The notes below the pieces were generated by a model. It was not told where the DNA came from. It did no database searches and worked only from the letters and a program-made list of their open reading frames with translations. From an uncultured Hyphomicrobiales bacterium (GTDB lineage: Bacteria; Pseudomonadota; Alphaproteobacteria; Rhizobiales; Rhizobiaceae): a stretch of DNA of 64,000 nucleotides. The position numbers and the translations under genes are program-made. This document shows positions 38,803-47,336 of the stretch, piece by piece (the first letter of the stretch is position 1; each line of letters opens with the position of its first letter). The stretch lies in contig CALTTH010000011.1 in NCBI GenBank assembly GCA_943908365.1, positions 11,165 to 75,164 of the forward strand, read 5' to 3'.

Positions 38803-39591
38803 ATGACAGCAGTTCTCGGCATCGACGCAGCATGGACATTCACAGAGCCAAGTGGTGTAGCCTTGGTTGAACGGCACGGCGCTAACTGGCGACTTGTTCG
38901 GGTTGCAGCGTCTTACCAGGCATTCCTCTCTGATGATCAATTGGAAGGTGCGAGACATCGGGGGTCGACGCCCAACCCGCATGCTCTCCTCTCCAAGACG
39001 GCTAAACTCGCCGCAACGCCAGTCAGTATCGTTGCAATCGACATGCCCTTGTCGAACGACCCCATTACTGGACGACGCGTTTCCGATAACGCGATTTCTT
39101 CACTCTATGGATCGCGACATGCTGGTACTCATACGCCAAGCCAAAGCCGGCCCGGAAAGCTCAGTGATGATCTGACCTTGGGTTTTGCACGAGCAGGCTA
39201 TCCGCTCCTGACATCCGGAGCATCTTTTCCTGCACTCATCGAAGTCTATCCGCATCCGGCTCTGATCGAACTGGCAAAGGCAAACCGAAGGCTCCCTTAT
39301 AAGCACGCGAAATCCCGCAAATACTGGCCAGAGGACAGCCTTATAAATCGTCGGCACAAGCTCCTAAGCGTCTGGACAGACATCATCAGCTTGCTTGACC
39401 GTCGCATCGAGGGCGTGGCATCCGCTCTGCCTTTACCCGACCCGTCCTCCCGCGGCTACGAATTGAAAGCCTTCGAGGATTGCCTGGATGCAGTCGTATG
39501 TGCCTGGGTCGGCACATGCGTTCTAGATGGTACCGCCACAGCATATGGCGACAGGGCATCTGCCATATGGGTGCCCAATGCTGCAACGTAG
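38803..39591 (+). CDS. DUF429-family protein (predicted RNase H-like fold)
   Basis: A protein of 262 residues. It opens VLGIDAAWT (4-12), has VSIVAIDMPLSND (72-84) with a second acidic residue after a hydrophobic strand, LIEVYPHPALIEL in the middle, and KAFEDCLDAVVCAWVG near the end. This set of acidic residues on strands matches DUF429, predicted to be an RNase H-like nuclease. No activity has been shown for most members. It has no operon partner here. Confidence 0.75.
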   Translation: MTAVLGIDAAWTFTEPSGVALVERHGANWRLVRVAASYQAFLSDDQLEGARHRGSTPNPHALLSKTAKLAATPVSIVAIDMPLSNDPITGRRVSDNAISSLYGSRHAGTHTPSQSRPGKLSDDLTLGFARAGYPLLTSGASFPALIEVYPHPALIELAKANRRLPYKHAKSRKYWPEDSLINRRHKLLSVWTDIISLLDRRIEGVASALPLPDPSSRGYELKAFEDCLDAVVCAWVGTCVLDGTATAYGDRASAIWVPNAAT

Positions 39592-39951
39592 TCGCGCCCT
39601 TATTTAACTCCCAAGATTGGCTTACCGCATACATCTTCGACAAACGACGATGAACCTGATTGGGTAACTTTGGCCATCATCATCGACATCTGCACCATTG
39701 AAATCGTTTTATTATATCGGGAACAAAGGTGACAAAACGGGCCTAAACCCAGCTTTGTCGAGATGCCGCTCCTGCACCATATGAAAAACGGCCCCTACGG
39801 GCTGGCTCGTGTCTTGCAACGCGTACTCGGAGCCAGTCGCTTGTGCACGATCGTTCAAGACCGAGTGCTACTGTCCGTGCCAAAAAACCTGGACGTCCAG
39901 AGGTCGCTGAAGCATGTCGTTTCTACGCATCTGGACAACGAGGAAACACAA
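39592..39951. other. Intergenic region before the truncated cupin gene, no clear gene
   Basis: About 360 bases (mirror: 12886-13245). The frame that becomes the cupin gene is open from 39763, but the upstream part has no cupin features and lacks a good start. It may be the relic of another gene. A promoter-like AT-rich stretch TTTTATTATAT lies at 39707-39717. Confidence 0.4.
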
Positions 39952-40242
39952 ATGAAAACAATCAATTTGGATGAGAAACTGAACCAGTTTTCAAGCCACT
40001 GGGACCCCCACGTGATCGCCGACTACAACGACAATGATGTGATGGTCGTCAGGTTTATCGGCGAATACCCTTTCCATAAGCACGGTACGACTGATGATTT
40101 TTTCTATGTCCTGGAGGGTGAGATGGAAATGGATATCGAAGGGGGGAGTGCGCTAAGATCCTCGGTCATATCCAGTAGCCGGAAAATGGCAGCGTCGGTC
40201 GCTCGATGCAGCGGCGTCAGCGGATCGATCCGCCACAGATGA
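39952..40242 (+). pseudogene. Cupin-domain gene cut off after 64 codons, fused out of register to FUSC antisense
   Basis: From the ATG at 39952 the protein is a good small cupin: VVRFIGEYPFHKHGTTDDFF (32-51) is the first cupin motif with paired histidines, and YVLEGEMEMDIEG (52-64) leads towards the second. At about 40143 the similarity ends. The frame runs on for 32 more codons, but that DNA is the antisense of the FUSC gene at 40104-40796. Half the barrel is missing, so the product should not fold. Confidence 0.75.
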
Positions 40243-40796
40243 TTAATCAGAACGTAGGCCCAAGCTGCGCCTAGAAAGTAGGCCGCAGCCTGAAACAAGG
40301 CCATGCCCAACCCGTGCGGAAAACCGATCGCAACAACGGCGACAACAGCCAGGAGCGTTCCAAGAAGCCCATTGGAGATAATGCGGCCAACGACGAGAAC
40401 GATCAGGAACACGAAGAACGGGCCGAGCACCATGTCCACGCCAGGTGTCAGTGAAGCAGTCCAAGACGCAGCGAACGAGATCAACGTTCCGCAGAGAACG
40501 AAGATCGCAAGGATGTGGCGGCGCAGGCGATCCGGGCCTGGCGGGTTGCACAGGCAGGTCCAGAAGGCCGCGAAGACCGCCCAGCCTAGTTCGGCCTGAC
40601 CGGCGGTCACGGCGGCGGCAAGGGGCACGGCGATGGCAAGGCCAGCGCGGTAGCCCTCAACACGGCTGAAGTGTTCGGGCACGAGGCCATAGGATCGCAG
40701 TTCGAGACGCCGTGCAGCCTGCCGTATTGCCCGTGCCATGGGATGCCCGCGAGAGCGGTCGAAGCCACCGCCGATAGGTTTATGGCACTTTATCAT
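40104..40796 (-). pseudogene. FUSC-family inner-membrane protein, 3'-truncated
   Basis: The start at 40796 follows a perfect AGGAGG. The first 218 or so residues have the hydrophobic segments of the FUSC / aromatic acid exporter family (AGLAIAVPLAAAVTAGQAEL; ILAIFVLCGTLISFAASWTA; FFVFLIVLVVGRIISNGLLG; LLAVVAVVAIGFPHGLGMAL). Whole family members are usually 350-700 residues with a cytoplasmic domain. Here the sequence stops at a junction near 40143 with the cupin gene, and the last dozen codons are read from cupin antisense. It is divergent from lldR across two lldR-type operators, so it was probably once part of the lactate regulon (inference). Confidence 0.75.
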
Positions 40797-40860
40797 GACG
40801 CCTCCTGTGCCGAATGTCGGTTGCCGACGGTGCCGGCCTTCATGACCCATTGATTTGTAT

Positions 40861-40875
40861 ATTGGTAGGACCAAT
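40861..40875. promoter_or_regulatory. LldR-type operator 1 (FUSC side)
   Basis: ATTGGTAGGACCAAT, an imperfect dyad with TTGGT/ACCAA arms. Its core is the reverse complement of operator 2. It lies about 65 bases before the FUSC start and has the form of sites bound by FadR/LldR-type GntR repressors. Confidence 0.7.
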
Positions 40876-40945
40876 GTAACTTGAAAGTGACACTTTGGCG
40901 TGATAATGTAAAGAAAATGTGATGGATGCGTTTGAATCTCTCAAT

Positions 40946-40960
40946 ATTGGTCCTACCATT
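40946..40960. promoter_or_regulatory. LldR-type operator 2 (lldR side)
   Basis: ATTGGTCCTACCATT, 85 bases from operator 1 and about 40 bases before the lldR start. The pair could allow looping and joint repression of both divergent genes. Release by L-lactate is known for LldR; here it is inferred. Confidence 0.7.
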
Positions 40961-40999
40961 AGGATCTGATCGATTTCAGGAAACAATGGAAGCCCCACT

Positions 41000-41740
41000 A
41001 TGAACATCCTGTCGGAACGGATCGAAGCCATGATCGCCGCCGGCAATCTCCTGTCCGGAGACCGCCTTCCGCCCGAGCGACAGCTCGCCGCCGACCTCGG
41101 GGTTTCGCGGTCGAGCCTGCGGGAGGCGATCAAGCAACTGGTCAGCCGGGGGCTTCTTGTCAGCCATCAGGGGGGCGGCACTTATGTCACCTCGCCTGAG
41201 GAAGCAGAGCCCGTCCGCGCCGCCCTGTTGTCCATTGCGCCACTTGCGAAGAGCGAAGCCGGTTATTGGCGCGATGTCATGGAGCTCCGCAAATCGCTCG
41301 AAGGCGACGCGGCAGCATTCGCGGCCCTACGGGCCGAAGCCGAGGACAAAACAAGAATATCCGCCGCCTATGACGTTTTGACAGAAGCACTCGCCGCCGG
41401 TCTTCCCGAGCTGGCGATACTGGATGCTGGGTTCCACATGGCCGTCGCACGGGCCGCGCATAATGCCGTGCTCTATCAGATCATGACCGGTCTTGAGGGC
41501 CTGCTGGAAACCAGCATCTCCGACAGCCTCGCCAGCCTCTATCAATTTCCTGGCGTGCCCGAAGAGCTTGACCGGCAGCACCGCCGCATTTTGGAAGCGG
41601 TCATCGCCGGAGATCCCTCGGAAGCCCGTGGCGCGGCGACCGACCACCTCATCTTCGTCGAAAGCTGCCTGGAGAGCGTCGAACAGGAAGCAGCCCGCCG
41701 AAAGCGATTCGCTCATGCACTTCGTCAGGTCAACACATGA
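41000..41740 (+). CDS. lldR: LldR-like GntR/FadR-family repressor
   Basis: A protein of 246 residues. The N-terminal winged helix-turn-helix is [20 protein letters not shown] followed by [20 protein letters not shown] (23-62), with the FadR-type PPER and SRSSLREA signatures. The C-terminal all-helical FCD domain includes [29 protein letters not shown] and a final [13 protein letters not shown] that supply the metal-binding Asp/His set. It overlaps the region just upstream of lldD and is directly coupled to it, which fits the lactate-responsive repressor LldR. The effector is inferred from context. Confidence 0.85.
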   Translation: MNILSERIEAMIAAGNLLSGDRLPPERQLAADLGVSRSSLREAIKQLVSRGLLVSHQGGGTYVTSPEEAEPVRAALLSIAPLAKSEAGYWRDVMELRKSLEGDAAAFAALRAEAEDKTRISAAYDVLTEALAAGLPELAILDAGFHMAVARAAHNAVLYQIMTGLEGLLETSISDSLASLYQFPGVPEELDRQHRRILEAVIAGDPSEARGAATDHLIFVESCLESVEQEAARRKRFAHALRQVNT

Positions 41741-41754
41741 AAGCAGGCAAAACC

Positions 41755-42918
41755 ATGATTATTTCGTCTACCACGGACTACCGCGAGGCCGCCCGCCGTC
41801 GTCTCCCGCCGTTCCTGTTCCATTACATCGATGGCGGCGCCTATGCCGAAGAGACCCTGCGTCGCAATTCGGACGACCTGCACAAGCTGGCGCTCCGCCA
41901 GCGTGTCTTGAAGGGTGTTGGCGAGGTCGATCTTTCGACGACTGTATTCGACGAAACCCTCAGCCTGCCGGTCGCCCTAGGTCCGGTCGGGCTGACCGGC
42001 ATGTATGCCCGTCGCGGCGAGGTGCAGGCGGCACGGGCCGCCGCCTCGCGCGGTATCCCTTTCACCTTATCCTCAGTCTCGGTCTGTCCGATCGAAGAGG
42101 TGCAGCCGCGGGTGGACCGGCCGATCTGGTTCCAGCTCTATGTCCTCAAGGATCGCGGCTTCATGAAGAATGTGCTTGAACGGGCCTGGGTGGCCGGCGT
42201 GCGCAGGCTGGTCTTCACGGTCGACATGCCGGTGTCGGGCGCGCGCTACCGCGATGCACACTCCGGCATGTCAGGCCCCAACGCCGGAATACGTCGCATC
42301 CTACAGGCCGTCATGCATCCTCTGTGGGCTCTGGATGTCGGTGTGCTGGGCCGGCCGCATGATCTTGGCAACGTTTCGGCCTATCTAAAGAAGAAGACTG
42401 CTCTCGAAGACTATGTCGGCTGGCTGGGCGCGAACTTTGACCCAGCGATCGCGTGGCATGATTTGCAATGGATACGCGATTCCTGGAAAGGGTCGATGAT
42501 CCTGAAAGGCATTCTCGACCCGGAGGATGCCCGCGAAGCCGTGCGTTTCGGCGCCGATGGAATTGTAGTCTCGAACCATGGTGGCCGCCAGCTCGATGGC
42601 GTTCTGTCCACGGCGCGTGCACTTCCCGCCATCGCCGATGCGGTGAAGGGCGATCTCACCCTCTTTGCCGATTCCGGCATCCGCTCGGGCCTGGACGTGG
42701 TGCGGATGCTGGCGCAGGGTGCCGACACCGTGCTGCTCGGCCGCGCCTATATCTACGCGCTTGCCGCGGGCGGTGAAAATAGCGTCGCCAACCTGCTCGA
42801 CCTGATCGCCAGCGAGATGCGGGTCGCTATGACATTAACCGGCGCGCGGACGATCAGCGAGATCACACGCGACAATCTGGCGTCCGCAGGGCGCGACCTG
42901 GTCGAATCCACGGAGTGA
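41755..42918 (+). CDS. lldD: L-lactate dehydrogenase, FMN-dependent (LldD)
   Basis: A protein of 387 residues. Oxidises L-lactate to pyruvate and passes electrons to the membrane quinone pool. The start [10 protein letters not shown] matches the usual LldD N-terminus, so it was preferred to an ATG 18 bases upstream that overlaps the lldR stop. Seen: [13 protein letters not shown] (18-30, Y24), the FMN-binding GPVGLTGM (76-83), K251 in ILKGILD, and the catalytic [10 protein letters not shown] (273-282) with H275 and R278. The length is normal. The lactate permease LldP that often accompanies it is absent. Confidence 0.93.
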   Translation: MIISSTTDYREAARRRLPPFLFHYIDGGAYAEETLRRNSDDLHKLALRQRVLKGVGEVDLSTTVFDETLSLPVALGPVGLTGMYARRGEVQAARAAASRGIPFTLSSVSVCPIEEVQPRVDRPIWFQLYVLKDRGFMKNVLERAWVAGVRRLVFTVDMPVSGARYRDAHSGMSGPNAGIRRILQAVMHPLWALDVGVLGRPHDLGNVSAYLKKKTALEDYVGWLGANFDPAIAWHDLQWIRDSWKGSMILKGILDPEDAREAVRFGADGIVVSNHGGRQLDGVLSTARALPAIADAVKGDLTLFADSGIRSGLDVVRMLAQGADTVLLGRAYIYALAAGGENSVANLLDLIASEMRVAMTLTGARTISEITRDNLASAGRDLVESTE

Positions 42919-43136
42919 TTGTATAGCACGAAAACAAGCGGTCGCTCCGGCGCTGTGACAGAGGCGCCGGACTCCGGCTGCATACCGAGCTACACAAACA
43001 TCGGCACAATTACATCGGCGGCTGTGCCGTCGCGTTGATCTGCTCGCCAGCCAAAGAAGCGGCGCCCGCGGCAGGCCGTGCAACGCCAATTGATGGCCTC
43101 TGAACTTAAACGGGGCACAGATATACGGAAGGCGGA

Positions 43137-44066
43137 TCAGACCGAGAACGGCAGGGTACGAAACCCGGAATCGTCGAGTGCCGGCTTCTCCCATATGTAA
43201 TCGCCGGTAAGGTTCACGTGCTCTCAGGTCATCGGCGACAGGCTGGATAGCAAATGGTCAGACACATGCTGACCGCCGGCGTGCAAGGCATCGACCACGC
43301 GGCCTGTATAGATCGTGTTCCAGATGGCGGTGACAACCAGGTTGAGGGCGGAGGCACGGATCAAGAGGTTTTCCTGACTGCGATTGCGGAAGCGGCCAAG
43401 GCGATGGAGATTGACGGCCCGTACAAGGCTGTTGCGGCTTTCCCCTTTGTTTAGCTCTGCCGTTGTCGTCTTTCTCAGATCCTCATCGTTGATCCAGTCC
43501 AGGGTGAACAAGGTCCGTTCGATCCGGCCCATCTGGCCAGTGCTTGGGCAAGACCGCTCTGCCTTGTGGTGGCAGACAGCCGTTTGAGCATGAGCGAGGC
43601 GCTGACGGTGCGGGTGCGCAGCGACGTCATGAGATGCAGAATCTCGTCCCAGTGTGCCCGGATCAGACGGCGTCGATGCGATCGCCCATGACAATCTGGA
43701 GAATGCCATACTGTTTGCCAGGTCCGAAGCCATAGAGGCACCGGCCGTCGAGATCGGGAATGCTCGGCACGAAGGCAATGCCGAGCGCATAGCAGAATGC
43801 GAAGACCAGATCGCTGACACCGCCGCCATCGACATGATGGCGAACCATATCGAGGCCGGCATCCGTTTCGAGAAGCGCATCGAGAACATAACGGAGCGCA
43901 CAAAGCTGAAGGTCAGACCAAGACGGGTATCGTCGCGCCGGCGCGTTTCCAGCAGACGATGGTCTTCGTCATCGAGGCTCCAATGACGGATCAGGGTGTC
44001 GTCGTCGGTGGGCAGGGCGAGGAAATTCTGCCGTTCGGCATCCGTTAAAATCATGCGGCGGAGCAT
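43137..44066 (-). pseudogene. tnpA: Tn3-family transposase (tnpA) remnant, internally deleted and frameshifted
   Basis: The 5' end MLRRMILTDAERQNFLALPT (from 44066) is the DUF4158 N-terminus of Tn3 transposases. The frame then jumps to late parts of the protein: VRHHVDGGGVSDLVFAFCYA and ALGIAFVPSIPDLDGRCLYG in another frame, and the end HVNLTGDYIWEKPALDDSGF before the stop. A whole Tn3 TnpA has nearly 1000 residues; only about 300 codons in several frames remain, so it cannot transpose. It is divergent from the intact resolvase gene. Confidence 0.85.
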
Positions 44067-44099
44067 CGGCACTCCGTATGGCACAAAAAGACTGGAGAT

Positions 44100-44194
44100 A
44101 GCCGTTCGCGGAGCTTACTTTGCAAGATGCGTTATGTGACAATCTACAGGCTTTGCGAAGCCAAATCGAAATTGTCACGCAGACGGACGTATAA
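44100..44194. other. Candidate res site of the Tn3-like remnant
   Basis: Between the divergent transposase remnant and resolvase, GTGACAAT (44136-44143) and ATTGTCAC (44171-44178) form an inverted pair 27 bases apart. Resolvase subsites of Tn3-type elements take this form and place. Other subsites were not worked out. Confidence 0.5.
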
Positions 44195-44806
44195 ATGACA
44201 GCTCTGATCGGGCATGCGCGGGTGTCGAAAGCAGATGGCAGCCAGGTGCACGATCTGCAGCGTGACGCTCTAGTTCGGGCGGGTGTTGAAACCGACAACA
44301 TCTATGAGGACTCCGCCTCAAACAAAAAGGACGGCCGCCCCGGTCTGGCGACATGCTTGAAGGTACTGCGTCCGGGCGACTCGCCCGTCGTCTGGAAGCT
44401 AGACCGTCTTGGCCGGGATGTGCGTCACCTCGTTAATCTGGTCGATGATCTGACGAAGCGAGATATCGGCTTAATGGTGTTGGCAGGTGAAGGCGCGTCG
44501 ATTGACCCATCGACGGCGAACGGACGGCTGGTGTTCGGCATATTTGCAGCGTTGGCCGAATTCGAGCGGGCGTTGATCGTCGAACGGACCAAAGCAGGCC
44601 TAGCGGCGGCCCGCGCGCGCGGCCGGAAAGGTGGAGCGCCGTTCAAGATGACGCCAGCGAAACTGCGCATTGCTGAGGCAGCAATGGGAAAGCCGGAAAC
44701 CAAAGTAGCTGATCTCTGCGCCGAGCTCGGCATTACCCGACAAACGCTTTACCGATTTGTAGGACCGAAAGGCGAGTTACGAGCCAATGGCGAAAATATG
44801 CTTTAG
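44195..44806 (+). CDS. tnpR: Tn3-type resolvase / serine recombinase
   Basis: A protein of 203 residues. GHARVSKADGSQVHDLQRDA (6-25) carries the catalytic serine (S11). KLDRLGRDVRHLVNLVDDL and the FGIFAALAEFERALIVERT helix with its arginine and acidic residues complete the catalytic domain. The C-terminal KVADLCAELGITRQTLYRFV is a helix-turn-helix for res-site binding. It looks intact although the partner transposase is wrecked, so it could still act on related res sites elsewhere. Confidence 0.92.
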   Translation: MTALIGHARVSKADGSQVHDLQRDALVRAGVETDNIYEDSASNKKDGRPGLATCLKVLRPGDSPVVWKLDRLGRDVRHLVNLVDDLTKRDIGLMVLAGEGASIDPSTANGRLVFGIFAALAEFERALIVERTKAGLAAARARGRKGGAPFKMTPAKLRIAEAAMGKPETKVADLCAELGITRQTLYRFVGPKGELRANGENML

Positions 44807-44851
44807 AGCAAAACGCGGTAATTAACCGCATGGATGATGAAAGGTTATGCG

Positions 44852-45412
44852 ATGGCTGTTGTTAGATGGCAGGATTGGGATGGGAATGGGTTGGAGCATT
44901 GCATTTGTAATATCGCTGACGACGGCCTTATTCTAGAAGGGGTTGTCGCAGGGACCCGCGATGGAAAGTACGGCGGATACTATTTTGTCCGTACTGACTC
45001 GGCGTTTCGAACGCGCGAGGTTCGCGTCCGGTATGTTGATGGACCACATCTTCATGTGGAAGCAGACGGCGAAGGAAATTGGCGCGACCTCCTCAATGCG
45101 CGGCTGCTCTCAGATCTGGATGGCTGCATTGATGTTGACATCGGGATCACTCCGGCCACAAACACGCTGCCCATCAAGCGGCTGAAGCTTCAGGCAGAAG
45201 CAAGCCAAGATATCACGGTCGCCTACGTCCCTCTTCTCGATCAGATCGAAGGTGATTTCCTGCCGCAAAGAGCAGAGCAGCGTTACACGTGCCTGACGCC
45301 GAATCGGCGTTATCGCTACGAAGGTTTGTTTCGAGCGTTCACTGCTGAGCTTGAAATCTACGAAACTGGTCTCGTCCTCGATTATCCCGATACGTTCCGC
45401 AGAGTGGAATAG
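44852..45412 (+). CDS. Putative glycolipid-binding domain protein
   Basis: A protein of 186 residues. VVRWQDWDGNGLEHCICNIA opens the family typically. YYFVRTDSAFRTREVRVRYV in the middle and CIDVDIGITPATNTLPIKRL, then the YVPLLDQIEGDFLPQRAEQR block near the end fit the 'putative glycolipid-binding' family (PF06475). No signal peptide or membrane segment, so probably cytoplasmic. Function is not established. The ATG at 44852, preceded by GAAAGG, was chosen over an ATG six codons earlier. Confidence 0.75.
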   Translation: MAVVRWQDWDGNGLEHCICNIADDGLILEGVVAGTRDGKYGGYYFVRTDSAFRTREVRVRYVDGPHLHVEADGEGNWRDLLNARLLSDLDGCIDVDIGITPATNTLPIKRLKLQAEASQDITVAYVPLLDQIEGDFLPQRAEQRYTCLTPNRRYRYEGLFRAFTAELEIYETGLVLDYPDTFRRVE

Positions 45413-46199
45413 CACCGTAATTACTGGCCCGACGGGTTGATTCGGTTGCAGTCTAACCGACTGTGGCCTCTTCAATGCATTCAATGGTCGCACTACAGTA
45501 TATGTGTGCCACTTTAATGTTCAGGGGCCATTGATGGCGCCTTTAGAGGGCTGCGTGGCTGGCTCGCGCGAAGCGCCCCTTCATCACACTGCCTCAGATA
45601 AAGGTGAAGGCTTTGGAGGGTTATAGCGTAGACATAGTCCCTATCTTCACCCGGCGCGACGCACCAAATAACTTACTGAAATAATTTATTTTTCAAAATT
45701 TACTCAGCCTTAAGGACAGCGAATTTATGCTAGCTCAGCAGCGCATAAACTTCGGAATTTCTCAAAGATTTCAATGTAGCATTTCTGGGCTAGGACGCCG
45801 CGCTAGCGCAGTTTCAGCGCAGCGCTCCGACCTATTAACTCCATTGGAGGCCTGGTTATGTCACCGCGTAACGAGTGAGTAAAGGGCATCGCGGAAGATC
45901 GAGCACATCGGCTTCATGTTTGGGGCGCCGCCTCTCCCACCGCCAAAGAATGTATGCGGCTCAAGCGCATCGTCTTTGGTGCTTGCCGCGATCTATGAAG
46001 GTGGCTTACGCTAGAATGCTGCGCGGCTGGGGCAATATGGAACAGCAGATCGCACGCTACTGGTCTTGCGGTTCAATGCGAATGCCCAGAGGGGCTGAAC
46101 GATGACAAGGCTGAAGGGCCCCGGTCATGTTTGTCCTCCGGTCAGCCAGACGTCTATCCGTGCCCCCGCTAATATCCAGGGGCCATAAAGGGCTAAGCC
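45413..46199. other. Long intergenic region with a short relic repeat
   Basis: 787 bases before the LysR gene (mirror: 6638-7424). No ORF has family features. A 55-base stretch (45613-45667) matches 60334-60388 at 45 of 55 positions and is open in one frame with a conserved peptide pattern (EGYS-x-D ... TRR-x-AP). An AT-rich stretch follows it (AATAATTTATTTTTCAAAAT, 45679-45698). Confidence 0.5.
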
Positions 46200-47138
46200 A
46201 TGGAAGTTCGCCAACTTCGGTATTTCGTAGCGGTCGCAACCGAGCGTAATTTTTCGCGCGCGGCAGAACTCCTGCACATTGCCCAGCCACCCCTCAGCCG
46301 ACAGATACAGCAGCTGGAGGAAGAACTGGGTGTCATCCTGATCGATCGCACGAAGCGGCCGTTGGCCCTCACGCAGGCGGGTGGCTTCTTCCTGGAGCAG
46401 GCATCGCAGATTCTCAGGCGACTGGAGCATGTACGCGATCAGACGCAGAGGATCGGAAAATCACAGCGTGAGCGCTTTGTCATCGGATGCGTCGGCTCGA
46501 CGCTCTATGGCGGTATTCCCGATCTCGTTCGGCGGATGCGCCGACACTGGCCCGATCTCGACATCGAGATTCGTGAATTGATGTCCACGGAACAGATCTC
46601 GGCACTCAAGGAGCGCCATATCGATGTCGGTTTCGGTCGAGTGCGCTTCAACGACAAGGAGGTGGAGCGCCTGACACTGAGGGACGAGCGGCTGGTGGTC
46701 GCCCTGCCCCTCGGTCATCCTAGGGCTGGCGAGACGGAGCCGATGGCGCTTCGCGATCTCGCGGGCGAGACGTTGATCGTCTACCCCTCCATACCCAGAC
46801 CGAGCTTCGCCGACGAGGTCCTCAACTTTTTCGAGGAAATCCGGGTGCGCCTACAGGGCATCGAAGAAGTGCGCGAGATCCAAACGGCGCTGGGCATGGT
46901 AGCGGCTGGCGCTGGCGTATGCATCATCCCTGCAGCTTCCCAGCGTCAGCGCCCGGATGACGTTGTCTACCGCATGGTCGCGGATGAAAACGCCACCTCG
47001 CCTATCATCATGAGCTACCGGCGAGACGATACCCGCGGACGGACAGAGGCGATCAAGCAACTTATTCGAGAAATGTATGCGGACAATCCCCCCTGGCTCC
47101 AGCTATCCAGCGTGCGCCTCGATAGGGACGACGCCTGA
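46200..47138 (+). CDS. LysR-family regulator of the BenM/CatM/CatR type
   Basis: A protein of 312 residues. The helix-turn-helix FSRAAELLHIAQPPLSRQIQ, with QLEEELGV (18-45), is standard for LysR. The effector domain starts near 90 (FVIGCVGSTLYGGIPDLVRR) and has the DIEIRELMSTEQISAL segment typical of the BenM/CatM/CatR branch, whose members sense benzoate or cis,cis-muconate. It lies upstream of xylC and xylB, co-directional with them. The ATAC-N7-GTAT sites that this branch binds occur before both xylC and catB. Inference: it activates both transcription units. Confidence 0.85.
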   Translation: MEVRQLRYFVAVATERNFSRAAELLHIAQPPLSRQIQQLEEELGVILIDRTKRPLALTQAGGFFLEQASQILRRLEHVRDQTQRIGKSQRERFVIGCVGSTLYGGIPDLVRRMRRHWPDLDIEIRELMSTEQISALKERHIDVGFGRVRFNDKEVERLTLRDERLVVALPLGHPRAGETEPMALRDLAGETLIVYPSIPRPSFADEVLNFFEEIRVRLQGIEEVREIQTALGMVAAGAGVCIIPAASQRQRPDDVVYRMVADENATSPIIMSYRRDDTRGRTEAIKQLIREMYADNPPWLQLSSVRLDRDDA

Positions 47139-47179
47139 GGCATTCCCGAGCGCCGCTAAAGAGGGTCTGGCCACAAGCT

Positions 47180-47194
47180 ATACCAAAAAGGTAT
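47180..47194. promoter_or_regulatory. ATAC-N7-GTAT operator upstream of xylC
   Basis: Seen as the perfect dyad CTATACC-AAAAA-GGTATAG over 47178-47196, containing the ATAC-N7-GTAT consensus known for BenM/CatM-type LysR proteins. It lies between the LysR stop and the xylC start, 143 bases from the latter. Confidence 0.75.
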
Positions 47195-47336
47195 AGAACG
47201 ATACTCCAACGGTTCTGGCTGGAGGCGAGTTCCGGCGCTAGCTTGGGCGCTGGTGAGGAGACCGAACCGCCCCGGCGCAAAATCGACGGAAGACGGCATG
47301 ATTTTCCTCGCCCCTGCGGCAAATGGGAGAAAAAGC

